Below, piece by piece: positions 31,721-40,092 of a stretch of 64,000 bases of DNA (position 1 is the first letter of the stretch; every line of letters begins with the position of its first letter). The notes below the pieces were generated by a model, which saw only the letters and a program-made list of their open reading frames with translations, searched no databases and was not told where the DNA came from. Both the position numbers and the translations under genes were made by a program. This DNA is from Paeniglutamicibacter sulfureus. GTDB lineage: Bacteria; Actinomycetota; Actinomycetes; Actinomycetales; Micrococcaceae. The stretch lies in NCBI RefSeq assembly GCF_039535115.1, contig NZ_BAAAWO010000001.1, forward strand, positions 3,658,001 to 3,722,000. Reading direction: 5' to 3'.

Positions 31721-32776
31721 ATGTTTCAAAATAAATCTCGCATCGCCCGTGTCGCCCTGGGGGCGAGTGTGATCGGCGCTCTCGCACTGACCGGATGCAC
31801 GGCACCCGGTCAGGAGCGATCAACTTCCAGCGCGGCTGCGGCCGAAAGCTGCTCATCCTTCAAGGGAAAGACCATCGAGCTCGTGATCCCCTACAACGCC
31901 GGAGGAGGGTACGATGTGCTCTCACGTGTCATCATCCCCGGCATCGAGAACGCGCTGGATGCCAAGGTGATCCCCATGAACAAGCCCGGCGCGGGCGGCC
32001 TGCTCGCAATCAATCAGCTCACCACGGCCCCTGCCGACGGCAGCCAGATCGCCATCGTCAATGGAACGGGCGCGGCCGCCGCGATCCTTGCAGGCGCCCA
32101 AGGGCCGGAATTCGGATTCGACGACCTCAGCTACATCGGACGCGTTGCCGTCGATGACCTGGTCGTCACCACCAATGCTGACAGCGACTACCAGACGTGG
32201 GAAGACGTCATGAAAAGCGATGGATTCAGGTTCGGATCAACCGGCCGCGGGTCCTCCGATTACATCGTAGCCAACGCGCTGATCAAGGCATTCGACCTGA
32301 AGAACGCCGAGGTCGTCGTAGGATTCAACAGCCAGGCCGAAACCGACCTTGCCCTCATCCAAGGCAACGTGGACGCGATCGCAGGTCCGCTGGACAGCCG
32401 CCGCACGAGCATCGAGAACGGTGAGACGATCGTCCCGCTGTCGTTCGCGGACGAGGCACCGGCGGTTGCCCCCGACGCCACCGTGTTCAGCGAGCTCGAC
32501 CTCTCTGCGGATGCGCAGGAAATCATCAACGGCATCAAACTGCTCACAGAGTACGGCCGCCCGCTGGTCGCGCCGGCGGGCATGGATGAGCAGACGCGCG
32601 GCTGCCTGCAGGACGCGCTCGCAGCGGCAGTGGAGGACCCCGAGGTCCTCGAGCAGGCCGAGAAGATGCAGCGCGAACTGTCCTACCTCTCGGGCGAGGA
32701 ACTCGCGAACGACGTCGTCCCGGCCTTCGACGAACTGCCGGCGAACTTCATCGACGTGCTCAAAGCATCGTACTGA
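31721..32776 (+). CDS. Tripartite tricarboxylate transporter solute-binding lipoprotein (TctC/Bug family)
   Basis: The 351-residue binding protein has a lipobox LTGC with lipidated Cys 26 after a short basic-hydrophobic signal. IELVIPYNAGGGYDVLSRVIIPGIE, then NKPGAGGLLAINQL and FGSTGRGSSDYIVANALI are the typical TctC/Bug ligand-site loops. It captures carboxylates outside the membrane for TctA/TctB. Two in-frame ATGs exist (31715, 31721); the second has better spacing from AAGGAAGG. A strong terminator follows, so it ends the transporter operon. Confidence 0.93.
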   Translation: MFQNKSRIARVALGASVIGALALTGCTAPGQERSTSSAAAAESCSSFKGKTIELVIPYNAGGGYDVLSRVIIPGIENALDAKVIPMNKPGAGGLLAINQLTTAPADGSQIAIVNGTGAAAAILAGAQGPEFGFDDLSYIGRVAVDDLVVTTNADSDYQTWEDVMKSDGFRFGSTGRGSSDYIVANALIKAFDLKNAEVVVGFNSQAETDLALIQGNVDAIAGPLDSRRTSIENGETIVPLSFADEAPAVAPDATVFSELDLSADAQEIINGIKLLTEYGRPLVAPAGMDEQTRGCLQDALAAAVEDPEVLEQAEKMQRELSYLSGEELANDVVPAFDELPANFIDVLKASY

Positions 32777-32798
32777 CTCGTTCGCGCACATAACCACC

Positions 32799-32848
32799 GG
32801 GGCCTTCGTCTCCGCGAACAACTTGCGGAGACGAAGGCCCCTTTTTCT
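32799..32848 (+). terminator. Rho-independent terminator of the transporter operon
   Basis: A 17-bp perfect stem (32799-32815 with 32825-32841) with a 9-nt loop is followed by TTTTTCTTT. Confidence 0.95.
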
Positions 32849-32885
32849 TTGTGCGACCGGGAGGTCGTGAGAACGGGCATGAGAC

Positions 32886-34055
32886 ATGACGTCAGTGCAG
32901 GACAGCACGGCCCCCACGCCGCGGCGGGAGGACATCCTCTCCCAGACGACTATTCTTCTGTTCTCCGTCACGCTCGGAATGGCGACAGTCGTCGTCCCGC
33001 TCGTGGCCACGGCAGCCGGGTACCAGTTAGGGGCTGTGGGATTCCTCGTCGGAGTGTCCGCCATCACGCAAATCATCGCGAGAGCAGGAATGGGCGCGCT
33101 GATGGATCGCTTCAGCACGCGGACCTTCGTCCTCGTCGCGCTGATTTTGTTGGCGTCCTCGTGCGTGATCCTCGGCGTGACCGATGAGCTGTGGGCGTTC
33201 GTCGCCTCGCAACTCCTCCAGGGGGCCGCCCGCGCGTACTTCTTCACGGGCATGCAGACGCACGTGATCCGTGCATCGAGACCGGCGGTGTCCGCTCTAG
33301 CCATCATGAATGTGACAAACGGCGTCGGATTGCTCATCGGCCCCCTCCTCGCAGGAATCATCGGCGCCTCGTCGCTCTCTTTCGCACTCTTCATCGCCGC
33401 AGGCATCGCAGGACCGGGTGTCTTGAGTTGTGCATTCCTCATCCGATACGAACCGTTCGCGAAGCCGCGCACGGAAACCGCCGAGAAAGCAGTTCCTATG
33501 TGGCGGCGCGATGGAGTGACGACGGCTGGATGGATGGGCGCGACGGCCGGCGGGTGGCGGGGCATCCTGAACTCGTATCTGCCCGTTCTCTTGACCGAGG
33601 CGGGGCACTCCATCCCGGTCGTTGGCGCGATGATGACGCTGGCGAACCTCGCAGCGCTGGCGGGTTCCGCCGTCGCGAGGCCGGTTCGTCGGACAGGAGT
33701 GAGGCTGTCGGCTGTCCTCGGCGCGGCCCTCGCAGTCGGAGGGGTGGCGTTGATGGCGTTCATGACGCCCCACCTCGTGCTGGCGGGCGCGTTCCTGTTC
33801 ATCTCGGGGGTGGGAGCGGGGATCCTGCAGACGCTTGGCCCAGCGCTCGCCACGGAGGCCGTCGGGTTGGAGGAACGCGGGCGTGCCATCGCCTCGGTCG
33901 GCACGTTCCGTGCCATCTCACTTCTTGTCACGCCAATGGGCATCGGCGCTCTGATCTTCCTTGTTCCTTCCGCAGCAGTTGCGACTGCGATCGTCGCTGT
34001 CGCCGTCGGGATCCCCGCGATGGCGACGAGGGACGGCACGAGAAGAAAACCCTGA
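32886..34055 (+). CDS. MFS transporter
   Basis: The 389-residue protein has 12 predicted helices, a conserved loop 2-3 (ARAGMGALMDRFSTRTF, the MFS G-x-x-x-D-R-x-G-R/K type motif) and the helix-5 region NVTNGVGLLIGPLLAGIIG. The substrate is unknown. It may export a pathway intermediate or take up the growth substrate, since aromatic-acid clusters often carry an MFS protein. It sits 38 nt after the strong terminator of the transporter operon, so it needs its own promoter. No strong ribosome site is seen before ATG 32886. Confidence 0.85.
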   Translation: MTSVQDSTAPTPRREDILSQTTILLFSVTLGMATVVVPLVATAAGYQLGAVGFLVGVSAITQIIARAGMGALMDRFSTRTFVLVALILLASSCVILGVTDELWAFVASQLLQGAARAYFFTGMQTHVIRASRPAVSALAIMNVTNGVGLLIGPLLAGIIGASSLSFALFIAAGIAGPGVLSCAFLIRYEPFAKPRTETAEKAVPMWRRDGVTTAGWMGATAGGWRGILNSYLPVLLTEAGHSIPVVGAMMTLANLAALAGSAVARPVRRTGVRLSAVLGAALAVGGVALMAFMTPHLVLAGAFLFISGVGAGILQTLGPALATEAVGLEERGRAIASVGTFRAISLLVTPMGIGALIFLVPSAAVATAIVAVAVGIPAMATRDGTRRKP

Positions 34056-34165
34056 CCCGAACAAGCAATCATCAGCGTCGCGTGGACTTGGTGCGACACT
34101 GCCCCGGACCGCGTGGCAGCGTTGGGGCTCCACGCCCAAATCCATACCGGTCAGTCTCAGCCAAG

Positions 34166-34366
34166 ATGATCGAAAAGCCATCCGTGCTCTCAAGAGCTCA
34201 GTCAGTCAACAAGCGCAGGAAAATCCCCTTCATTGAGACGGCATGTGCGATGCTTTTGGACGACCAAGAGGAAGTCGACTACTGCTTTGGGCTTCTCAGT
34301 AAACAAGAGAAAGAAGATATGCGGAGCTGGCCCCTTTGGAGCCTCCGGGTACCGAATATAGCTTGA
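34166..34366 (+). CDS. Possible 66-residue hypothetical protein
   Basis: An ATG frame in an otherwise empty 350-nt gap encodes a mixed basic/acidic peptide (MIEKPSVLSRAQSVNKRRK, then DDQEEVDYCFGLLSKQEKED). Its composition is protein-like and less GC-rich than the surroundings, but no family is recognised and no clear ribosome site is present. It could be a remnant of a larger gene lost at the island edge. Confidence 0.25.
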   Translation: MIEKPSVLSRAQSVNKRRKIPFIETACAMLLDDQEEVDYCFGLLSKQEKEDMRSWPLWSLRVPNIA

Positions 34367-34411
34367 CAGAGAATTTAGGAGGAGCTGCATCTCATCGGCT
34401 CAGAAGTTGGG

Positions 34412-35452
34412 CTAGTTGGTTTCGTCCGGGAGCGCATCGAGGGCCGCGGTGAGTTGGTCCTCGGCAGGGACCAGCGCGCGGTCGGCGGCGGTGAGTTGGT
34501 CGTAGGTGTAGGCGGCGACGGCCATGGGAGAGGTGGAGCGCCCCAGCGCGTAGCGCACGGTGTGGTCGTTCTTGCTGCCGCAAATGAGGATGCCCACGGT
34601 GGGGGAGTGGGCTGTGCGGCGGAGTTTGTCATCCACCAGTGCCACGTAGAAGTTCAGTTTGCTGGCGAACTCGGGCTGGAACTGCCCGGTCTTGAGCTCG
34701 ATGACGAAATAGCGCAGCTGCTCGACGTGGAAGAACAGCAGGTCCACGTAAAAATCGTCCCCCTCCACCTCAAGGTGCACCTGTCGTCCGACGAAGGCGA
34801 ACCCGGGTCCCATTTCGCGCAGGGTCTCCACGATACGGTCCATGAGGGCCTGTTCCAGGTCGCGTTCGGCTACTTCGCCGGAAAGCCCGAGAAACTCGAA
34901 GGCGTAGGGGTCCTTGGCGACCTGTTGCGCCAACTCCGAATCGGCGGCCGCCAGGTGCTGGGTGAAATTTGACGGCGCGGTCCCAGTGCGCTGCATCGAG
35001 CGGTTCATCATCATGTTCAGCAGGACGTTGCGGGACCAGCCGTATTCCACCGCCGCGGCAGCATACCACTCACGTTCCCCCGGGGACTGGGCCTTGTCCA
35101 GGATGGTGCGGATGTGCCCCCAGGGCAATTGCGCCACAAGCTGTGGCACATTTGCCTCAGCACCCCACTCGCTGGCCATGGTCCGCATGTATTGGAGGTT
35201 CCGCTGGGAAAAACCGCGCATCTGGGGGAACTCCGCCAGCAGGTCCTCGGCCAGCCGGCGGATGACCCCGGCGCCCCAGCCGTGGGCCTCCTGGCGGAGC
35301 AGGATCTGCCGGCCAATGCCCCAGTACAGGCCGATCAGTTCCGTGTTCACCCGGCGCTGGGCGGTGACCCGTGCCTGGCGCACCTGGTCCTTCAACGCCG
35401 CCAACACCTCGGCGTAGTCTCCGGGATGCGGAAGCAATTCGGCTGCGGTCAT
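34412..35452 (-). CDS. PDDEXK nuclease-domain protein (YhcG/DUF1016 family)
   Basis: The 346-residue protein has an N-terminal DUF1016 DNA-binding part (LIGLYWGIGRQILLRQEAHGWGAGVIRRLAEDL, then FSQRNLQYMRTMASEW) and a C-terminal PD-(D/E)xK nuclease fold with DDFYVDLLFFH and YFVIELKTGQFQPE (catalytic Asp and ELK). YhcG proteins are often carried on genomic islands and linked to mobile elements or to restriction and defence loci; their precise role is unresolved. No restriction or toxin partner is visible here. It lies just inside the right repeat of the island and its base use resembles the host more than the catabolic genes. Confidence 0.9.
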   Translation of the reverse strand: MTAAELLPHPGDYAEVLAALKDQVRQARVTAQRRVNTELIGLYWGIGRQILLRQEAHGWGAGVIRRLAEDLLAEFPQMRGFSQRNLQYMRTMASEWGAEANVPQLVAQLPWGHIRTILDKAQSPGEREWYAAAAVEYGWSRNVLLNMMMNRSMQRTGTAPSNFTQHLAAADSELAQQVAKDPYAFEFLGLSGEVAERDLEQALMDRIVETLREMGPGFAFVGRQVHLEVEGDDFYVDLLFFHVEQLRYFVIELKTGQFQPEFASKLNFYVALVDDKLRRTAHSPTVGILICGSKNDHTVRYALGRSTSPMAVAAYTYDQLTAADRALVPAEDQLTAALDALPDETN

Positions 35453-35558
35453 TCCTCCACCTTATCCAAGCCTGTGGGTTCGCCTGGGCACGAGCTGAGG
35501 GGCGCGTCCCGCCACCAACGATCGGGGGCGTGGATCGGCAGCCAGCCACAAGCCGACT

Positions 35559-35580
35559 ACGTATGTGCGGTTATCGGCGA
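35559..35580 (+). repeat. 22-bp direct repeat, right copy
   Basis: It is identical in sequence and orientation to 16752-16773. It lies between the nuclease gene and the gene remnants outside the island. Confidence 0.85.
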
Positions 35581-35604
35581 TTGACCGAGAATACTTGGTA
35601 GACC

Positions 35605-35627
35605 AGCCCTTCACAACGTGAAGGGCT
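35605..35627. terminator. Short perfect hairpin beside the right repeat
   Basis: AGCCCTTCAC pairs with GTGAAGGGCT across a 3-nt loop. No T-run follows, so it may be a terminator or part of a recombination site. It has no counterpart at the left repeat. Confidence 0.45.
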
Positions 35628-35749
35628 GTCACGCGTCGGAGCTCTTGGTTTCCCAGTCGATATCGAATTCCCTGCTGGGGCCACGTGCGTATCGGCTGGC
35701 TCGCGCGTCGATCTTTTCGATTGCATTAGTGAGCCCCCAGGATGGGGGA

Positions 35750-36073
35750 ATCGTGGGCTTCGCCCGTCACTATGGGTTCTGGCGCGACCCGGAAATTCCG
35801 GACGGCGAGGACGGTGAGTGGCGGATGAGCACGACGATCCTCACCCGACCGGCAGCCGATGCCCTGGGCCACATCCACGACCGCACCCCGGTGATCGTGC
35901 CTGCCGACCTGCAGGCGGACTGGCTGGATCCCGGACTCTCCGACAAGACGGAAATCCGTTCACTGTTGGATGCCATTCCGGATCCCGAGATCCTGCCGCG
36001 TGAAGTCGGCAAGCCCGTGGGAAATGTGCGCAACAACGGGCCGGGACTCGTCGAACCCATGGGCGATCGCTAG
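35750..36073 (+). pseudogene. 3' fragment of an SRAP (YedK/HMCES-type) gene
   Basis: The translated end reads GFARHYGFWRDPEIPDG, then MSTTILTRPAADALGHIHDRTPVIVPADL and NVRNNGPGLVEP, which is the C-terminal half of an SOS response-associated peptidase-like protein that covalently protects abasic sites in single-stranded DNA. The N-terminal half with the essential MCGR start (catalytic Cys2) is absent, and similarity begins abruptly near 35750. It is a truncated, presumably dead copy. The loss is probably linked to the recombination that produced the repeat at 35559. Confidence 0.75.
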
Positions 36074-36246
36074 CTTTCGCCGCCGGCGTCTCGCTGTCCA
36101 TCTTCATCTACTGGGGCTTGGATGTCACGCTGACCTTGAATGAGGAGCCCAAGGACCCGGAAAAGACTGCGGGGCGTGCCGCGACCATGAACATCCTGGT
36201 GATAGTGCTGCTGTACATGTTGTTGGCCCTGGAGGTGCTGGCCTAG
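36074..36246 (+). pseudogene. 3' fragment of an APC-family amino acid permease
   Basis: One frame reads SLSIFIYWGLDVTLTLNEEP, then KDPEKTAGRAATMNILVIVLLYMLLALEVLA and a stop. This is the helix plus signature loop (IYWGWDxxxxxNEE-type) of APC-superfamily permeases. Only about 57 residues remain and no start is present. It directly abuts the SRAP fragment, so this is a patch of fused gene debris. Confidence 0.7.
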
Positions 36247-36264
36247 GACGGAGTCGGAAGAGGT

Positions 36265-38031
36265 TCAACGGGGCGTCTTGGGCAAATCCGGCCCAAATTC
36301 GCTCCCACCGGCGGGCGGCGTAGGTGTTTCTTTTGTCCCGCTTCCGTCGTCGGCGGGGTCGGCACCTTCTTCGGCCTCGGCCTCGGCCATGGCCGCCTCG
36401 CTGAAGGGGACGGCTGCCTGCAGCCCCGTCGCTCCGCGAACCGGGCCGGGCCGGCGCTGGCGCAGCGGGTCGCGGCGCAGGTCAGCGTACAGTGCCACGC
36501 AGAGCCCGATGATGATCAGCACAAACGGGCTGGCGGCCAGGATGGTGAAAGTCTGCAGGGCAGCGAGCCCGCCGACGGCCAGCAGGACCGCGGCTACCGC
36601 ACCGGTGAGGACGGCCCAGAAGATCACCAGCGGCTTCCAGGGGTGCTTGCTGCCGCGTGTGGACAAGGTCCCCAGCACCAGGGCGCCGGCGTCGGCGCCG
36701 CTGATGAAGAAGACGGCGGTCAGAACCATGACCACCAACGCCGCCCCGATGAAGAACGGATAGTTCTGCAGGGCTGCGAAGAACCCCGCCGCCTCGCTGC
36801 CGGTCCCGGCGATGTCCACGCCGTTCAGCTGCAGGTTTATGCCGGCCCCGCCGAAGATGACAAACCACACCATACTGACGGCGGTGGGCACCAGCAGCAC
36901 GCCCAGGACGAATTCCCGAATGGTGCGACCGCGGGAAATCCGGGCGATGAAAGTGCCGACAAACGGGGTCCAGGAGATCCACCAGGCCCAGTAGAAGATG
37001 GTCCAGCTGGCCAGCCAGTCACTGCCGCCGAAGACGGCCGAATGGAAACTCATCGGGACCAGCTCGGTCAGGTAGGCACCGATGGCAGAGGGCAGCAGAT
37101 CCAGGATGAAGAGCGTGGGGCCGGCCACGAAAACGAACACCAGCAGGACTCCGGCCAGGACCATATTGGTGTTGCTCAGCCATTTAATGCCCTTGGAGAT
37201 GCCGCTGGCGGCGGAGAGCACCACGCCGACCGTTAGCACGCAGATCACGATAATCGGCACCGCGGCCGAGGGGTCTTCCTCGAACTCGCCGGTGCGCAGC
37301 AGCGCGAGGCCCGCTGCGATCTGCAGCGACCCGAGACCGAGCGAGGTGGCGGTACCGAATTTGGTGCAGATGATGGCCAGGATGTCGATGGGCTTGCCCC
37401 AGCCCCTCTTTTCGATGCGTTCCTTGCCGAACAGGGACTGGAACGGGGCGCTCATCAGGTTGCCGCGGCCCATCCGGTAGGTGGAATAGGCCAGCGCCAG
37501 CCCGACGACAGAATAAATCGCCCAGGGATGCAGACCCCAGTGGAACATCGTGTAGGCCATGGCAGTGCTGGCGGCCTCCGGGCTGCCGGGCGCGACGTCG
37601 ACAAAGGGCGGCGGGGAAGCCAGATGGGTGACGGGTTCGTACACGCCGTAGAACATCAACCCGATCCCCATGCCGGCGCTGAACATCATGGCGACCCAGG
37701 AGAGAGTGCTGAATTCTGTCGCTTCGCCTTCATTGGAAAGTGGGATCCGTCCGTAGCGGCCGAAGGCCAGGACCAGGGAAAAGACGACGAATCCGGAGGC
37801 ACCCAGGATGAACAGCCAGCCGAAAGTATTGGTGATCCAGGACAGGGCCGCCGCGGCGCCGTCCCCGACGGCATCCGTGAAGAACACGCCCAGCAGGATG
37901 AGCACCACAATGAGTCCGGCTGAGACGCCGAAGACCGTCTTGTCAACGCTCGCCCAGCCCTGGGTCGGCGGCAATGATGCGGGTTCGCCCACCCGCTCCT
38001 CCAGGTCTTGGTCGCTTGAATGATGTTTCAT
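36265..38031 (-). CDS. BCCT-family transporter (betaine/choline/carnitine type)
   Basis: The 588-residue protein has 12 predicted helices and the Trp-rich BCCT signature (FYWAWWISWTPFVGTFIARISRGRTIREF), plus FSAGMGIGLMFYGVYEPVTH and FHWGLHPWAIYSVVGLALAY, the quaternary-amine-binding helix region. It has a long acidic-proline C-terminal tail. It imports glycine betaine, choline, carnitine or a relative, probably with Na+, for osmoprotection or nutrition. Start 38031 has AGGAG 4 nt before it; the open frame extends only five codons more. It has no neighbours in the same direction. Confidence 0.93.
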   Translation of the reverse strand: MKHHSSDQDLEERVGEPASLPPTQGWASVDKTVFGVSAGLIVVLILLGVFFTDAVGDGAAAALSWITNTFGWLFILGASGFVVFSLVLAFGRYGRIPLSNEGEATEFSTLSWVAMMFSAGMGIGLMFYGVYEPVTHLASPPPFVDVAPGSPEAASTAMAYTMFHWGLHPWAIYSVVGLALAYSTYRMGRGNLMSAPFQSLFGKERIEKRGWGKPIDILAIICTKFGTATSLGLGSLQIAAGLALLRTGEFEEDPSAAVPIIVICVLTVGVVLSAASGISKGIKWLSNTNMVLAGVLLVFVFVAGPTLFILDLLPSAIGAYLTELVPMSFHSAVFGGSDWLASWTIFYWAWWISWTPFVGTFIARISRGRTIREFVLGVLLVPTAVSMVWFVIFGGAGINLQLNGVDIAGTGSEAAGFFAALQNYPFFIGAALVVMVLTAVFFISGADAGALVLGTLSTRGSKHPWKPLVIFWAVLTGAVAAVLLAVGGLAALQTFTILAASPFVLIIIGLCVALYADLRRDPLRQRRPGPVRGATGLQAAVPFSEAAMAEAEAEEGADPADDGSGTKETPTPPAGGSEFGPDLPKTPR

Positions 38032-38137
38032 CGAACTCCTCACCAACTGGCGGCCAATGCCGGGTCATTGTGCGGTCCGCCGTCCGGGAGGATGGCTAGT
38101 TGTTCGCCGCATGGCCTTCGTCAGTATAGTTGCAGAC

Positions 38138-38779
38138 ATGAGTGAGAGCGAAGAATCCCTAGCCCCGGAGCCCGCCGGCTACACCCGGAATGGAGACGAC
38201 GGACATACCGAATTCGGCGGCCACGGCCGCGTGGCCAAGCGAGACGCAAGGGTTGTCGCCTTTGCGGAGTGCGATGAAGCCAACGCATCCATCAGCGTCG
38301 CCGTTGCCATGGGCGGTCTGCCAATCAACCTGACATCCATGCTGGTGAGCGTGCAGAACGATCTTTTCGATCTTGCGGCGGACCTCTCTGTCCCGTTATC
38401 CCGACAGGAGCCGGCGCGGGCAAGGATGGTCCAGGGGCATATCGACCGGCTGGAACGTGCCACGCAGCATTTCGACGCGGATTCCGAGGACGTCAGCGGC
38501 ACAGTGCTCCCCGGCGGCACTGCAGGGGCGGCGCTGCTGTATATGTCCCGGGCCGTGGTCCGGCGCGCCGAGCGGGCGGTCTGGATCGCCGTCGAGGAGT
38601 ATCCGGATGCGGTCAATCCGTTGACCGCCCGCTATCTGAACCGCTTGTCGTCCATGCTGTTCGTCCTGGCGCGGGGGGCTAATGCCGAGCACGGGGACAT
38701 CGTGTGGATCCCGGAGGCATCGGTGCAGCCGGTCGACACCGACACTGACGACGCCGCCGCCCAAGGCCCCGGCACGTAG
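38138..38779 (+). CDS. Cob(I)alamin adenosyltransferase (PduO type)
   Basis: The 213-residue protein resembles PduO-type ATP:cob(I)alamin adenosyltransferases: YTRNGDDGHTEFGGHGRVAKRDARVVAFAECDEANASI holds the N-terminal ATP-binding loop and DE-A-N motif, and SRAVVRRAERAVW, then LNRLSSMLFVLAR form the conserved C-terminal helices. It converts cobalamin to coenzyme B12. The ATP-loop T-x-x-GD-x-G-x-T is present, but the following segment differs from consensus. A TATAGT box at 38125-38130 ends only 7 nt before ATG 38138, suggesting a leaderless mRNA. No B12 enzyme gene is in the window. Confidence 0.85.
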   Translation: MSESEESLAPEPAGYTRNGDDGHTEFGGHGRVAKRDARVVAFAECDEANASISVAVAMGGLPINLTSMLVSVQNDLFDLAADLSVPLSRQEPARARMVQGHIDRLERATQHFDADSEDVSGTVLPGGTAGAALLYMSRAVVRRAERAVWIAVEEYPDAVNPLTARYLNRLSSMLFVLARGANAEHGDIVWIPEASVQPVDTDTDDAAAQGPGT

Positions 38780-39015
38780 AGGGTGAGGGCGCGGCGCGGC
38801 TGCTGCCATTCATCCGGCTCTGTCCACGCCTGCACCACCGGGAATGCTCCGCAGTCCAGGACGTGCAGTGCCCCATGCGTCTCGAGTTGCAGGGCCGCGG
38901 GCTCCGCCCGAGCTCAAAGCCGGCCTCGTCCCATGGTGCGGGCGCCTCCGTGGGACGCGGCCAAACGGCTTTCGCGCACAGTTGGATTCAAATGTTGCGG
39001 AGCAATGCCCATTCG

Positions 39016-39918
39016 TCAGGCCAGAGTGGTAATCCCAATTTCATTCAGGGCGCTCCGCACCGCGAGGCGCCCGTCGGCATCCAGGCTTCTTACCGGCATG
39101 GGCAGGTTTCCCGGCTTCACCAATCCGAGATCCTCGGCCACTGCCGAAGCGACCCGGAAACTCCCGTATCGGGCCATCTGCGCCCACAGGGGTTCCATGG
39201 CCATCGACAGCGATCGAGCCTTTTCCACGTCGCCGGACGTGGCGGCGCGCGTGATCGCCAGGCAATGCTCCGGCAGGATCCCCGCCATCACGCTGTACCA
39301 GGCATCACATCCGGCCAGTAGTCCATTGGCGGCCGCGCCGTCACCGCTGACGCCGATCGTTACATGCCCGGGCACCAGCGCCCGGAGGGCAGCGACACGT
39401 TCCGCAGCTTCGGCCGGATTGGCAGACACAGGTGGAATCTTGATGGATGCCACGGCCTTGAGCTGCGCAATCCGGCCGTGCAGCTCATCGCTGAAATTCA
39501 CACGTGTGGTACCGGGGTTGTCGTAGACAACCAAGGGCACCGAAAGGTTCGCCGAGACATCCTCATAAAGCCCGAACACCTCGTCCTCGGTGAGTGGCTG
39601 ATACGTCATCGGTGCCAGCAACACGGCGTCCGCTCCGGCGCTCTGGGCATCTTCCACATTGCGCAGCACCTCCCGGGTGCCCAGCGCGCCAACACCGACG
39701 ATCACCGGAACGCCGCCGGCGCACTGAACGGCCAGGGATGCCGCGCGGGCCCGCTCGCTCCGGTCGAGATAGGCATAGCTGCCGGTGGAACCGAGGGCAC
39801 CGATCGAATCGACACCTGCGGACGCGAGTCGGCCAATAATGGATTCGAAGGCGCGCTCGTCAATGCCGGTGGCGGTAAGTGGCGTCAAGGGAAAAGCGCT
39901 CAGGCCGGTGAACTTCAT
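39016..39918 (-). CDS. Dihydrodipicolinate synthase-family (DapA-like) lyase/aldolase
   Basis: The 300-residue (beta/alpha)8 class I aldolase-family protein has GALGSTGSYAYL for the GxxGE-type carboxylate loop, VVYDNPGTT with the catalytic Tyr, and VASIKIPPVS with the Schiff-base Lys. The Glu of the DapA GTTGE loop is replaced (GSTGS), so it is not the lysine-pathway enzyme but more likely a sialic acid, 2-keto-3-deoxy or hydroxy-acid lyase of the family. It stands alone; no sugar-acid genes adjoin it, so the substrate cannot be guessed. Confidence 0.85.
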   Translation of the reverse strand: MKFTGLSAFPLTPLTATGIDERAFESIIGRLASAGVDSIGALGSTGSYAYLDRSERARAASLAVQCAGGVPVIVGVGALGTREVLRNVEDAQSAGADAVLLAPMTYQPLTEDEVFGLYEDVSANLSVPLVVYDNPGTTRVNFSDELHGRIAQLKAVASIKIPPVSANPAEAAERVAALRALVPGHVTIGVSGDGAAANGLLAGCDAWYSVMAGILPEHCLAITRAATSGDVEKARSLSMAMEPLWAQMARYGSFRVASAVAEDLGLVKPGNLPMPVRSLDADGRLAVRSALNEIGITTLA

Positions 39919-40092
39919 GAGGGTCCTTCCACAAGGAAAATGGGGGCAGCAACATGACGAAGCCTATCTTGGCACTGTCGGTCCCACGGAGGTTCGGTGT
40001 TGTGAGTCCTCTCGGCTGCTGGCGATTCCGAGGCCCTGTCCAGCGACATTGGCACCGTTGGCAGGAAATACCGCGCCAGTTAGGCTGGCTCC

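Noticed and set aside
32237..34099. A 620-codon minus-strand frame over the TctC/MFS region
   Set aside because: Arg/Ala/Pro-rich antisense frame that crosses a strong terminator and two plus-strand genes.
39016..39918. Lysine-pathway dapA
   Set aside because: The GTTGE loop is changed to GSTGS and no lysine genes adjoin, so only the family can be assigned.
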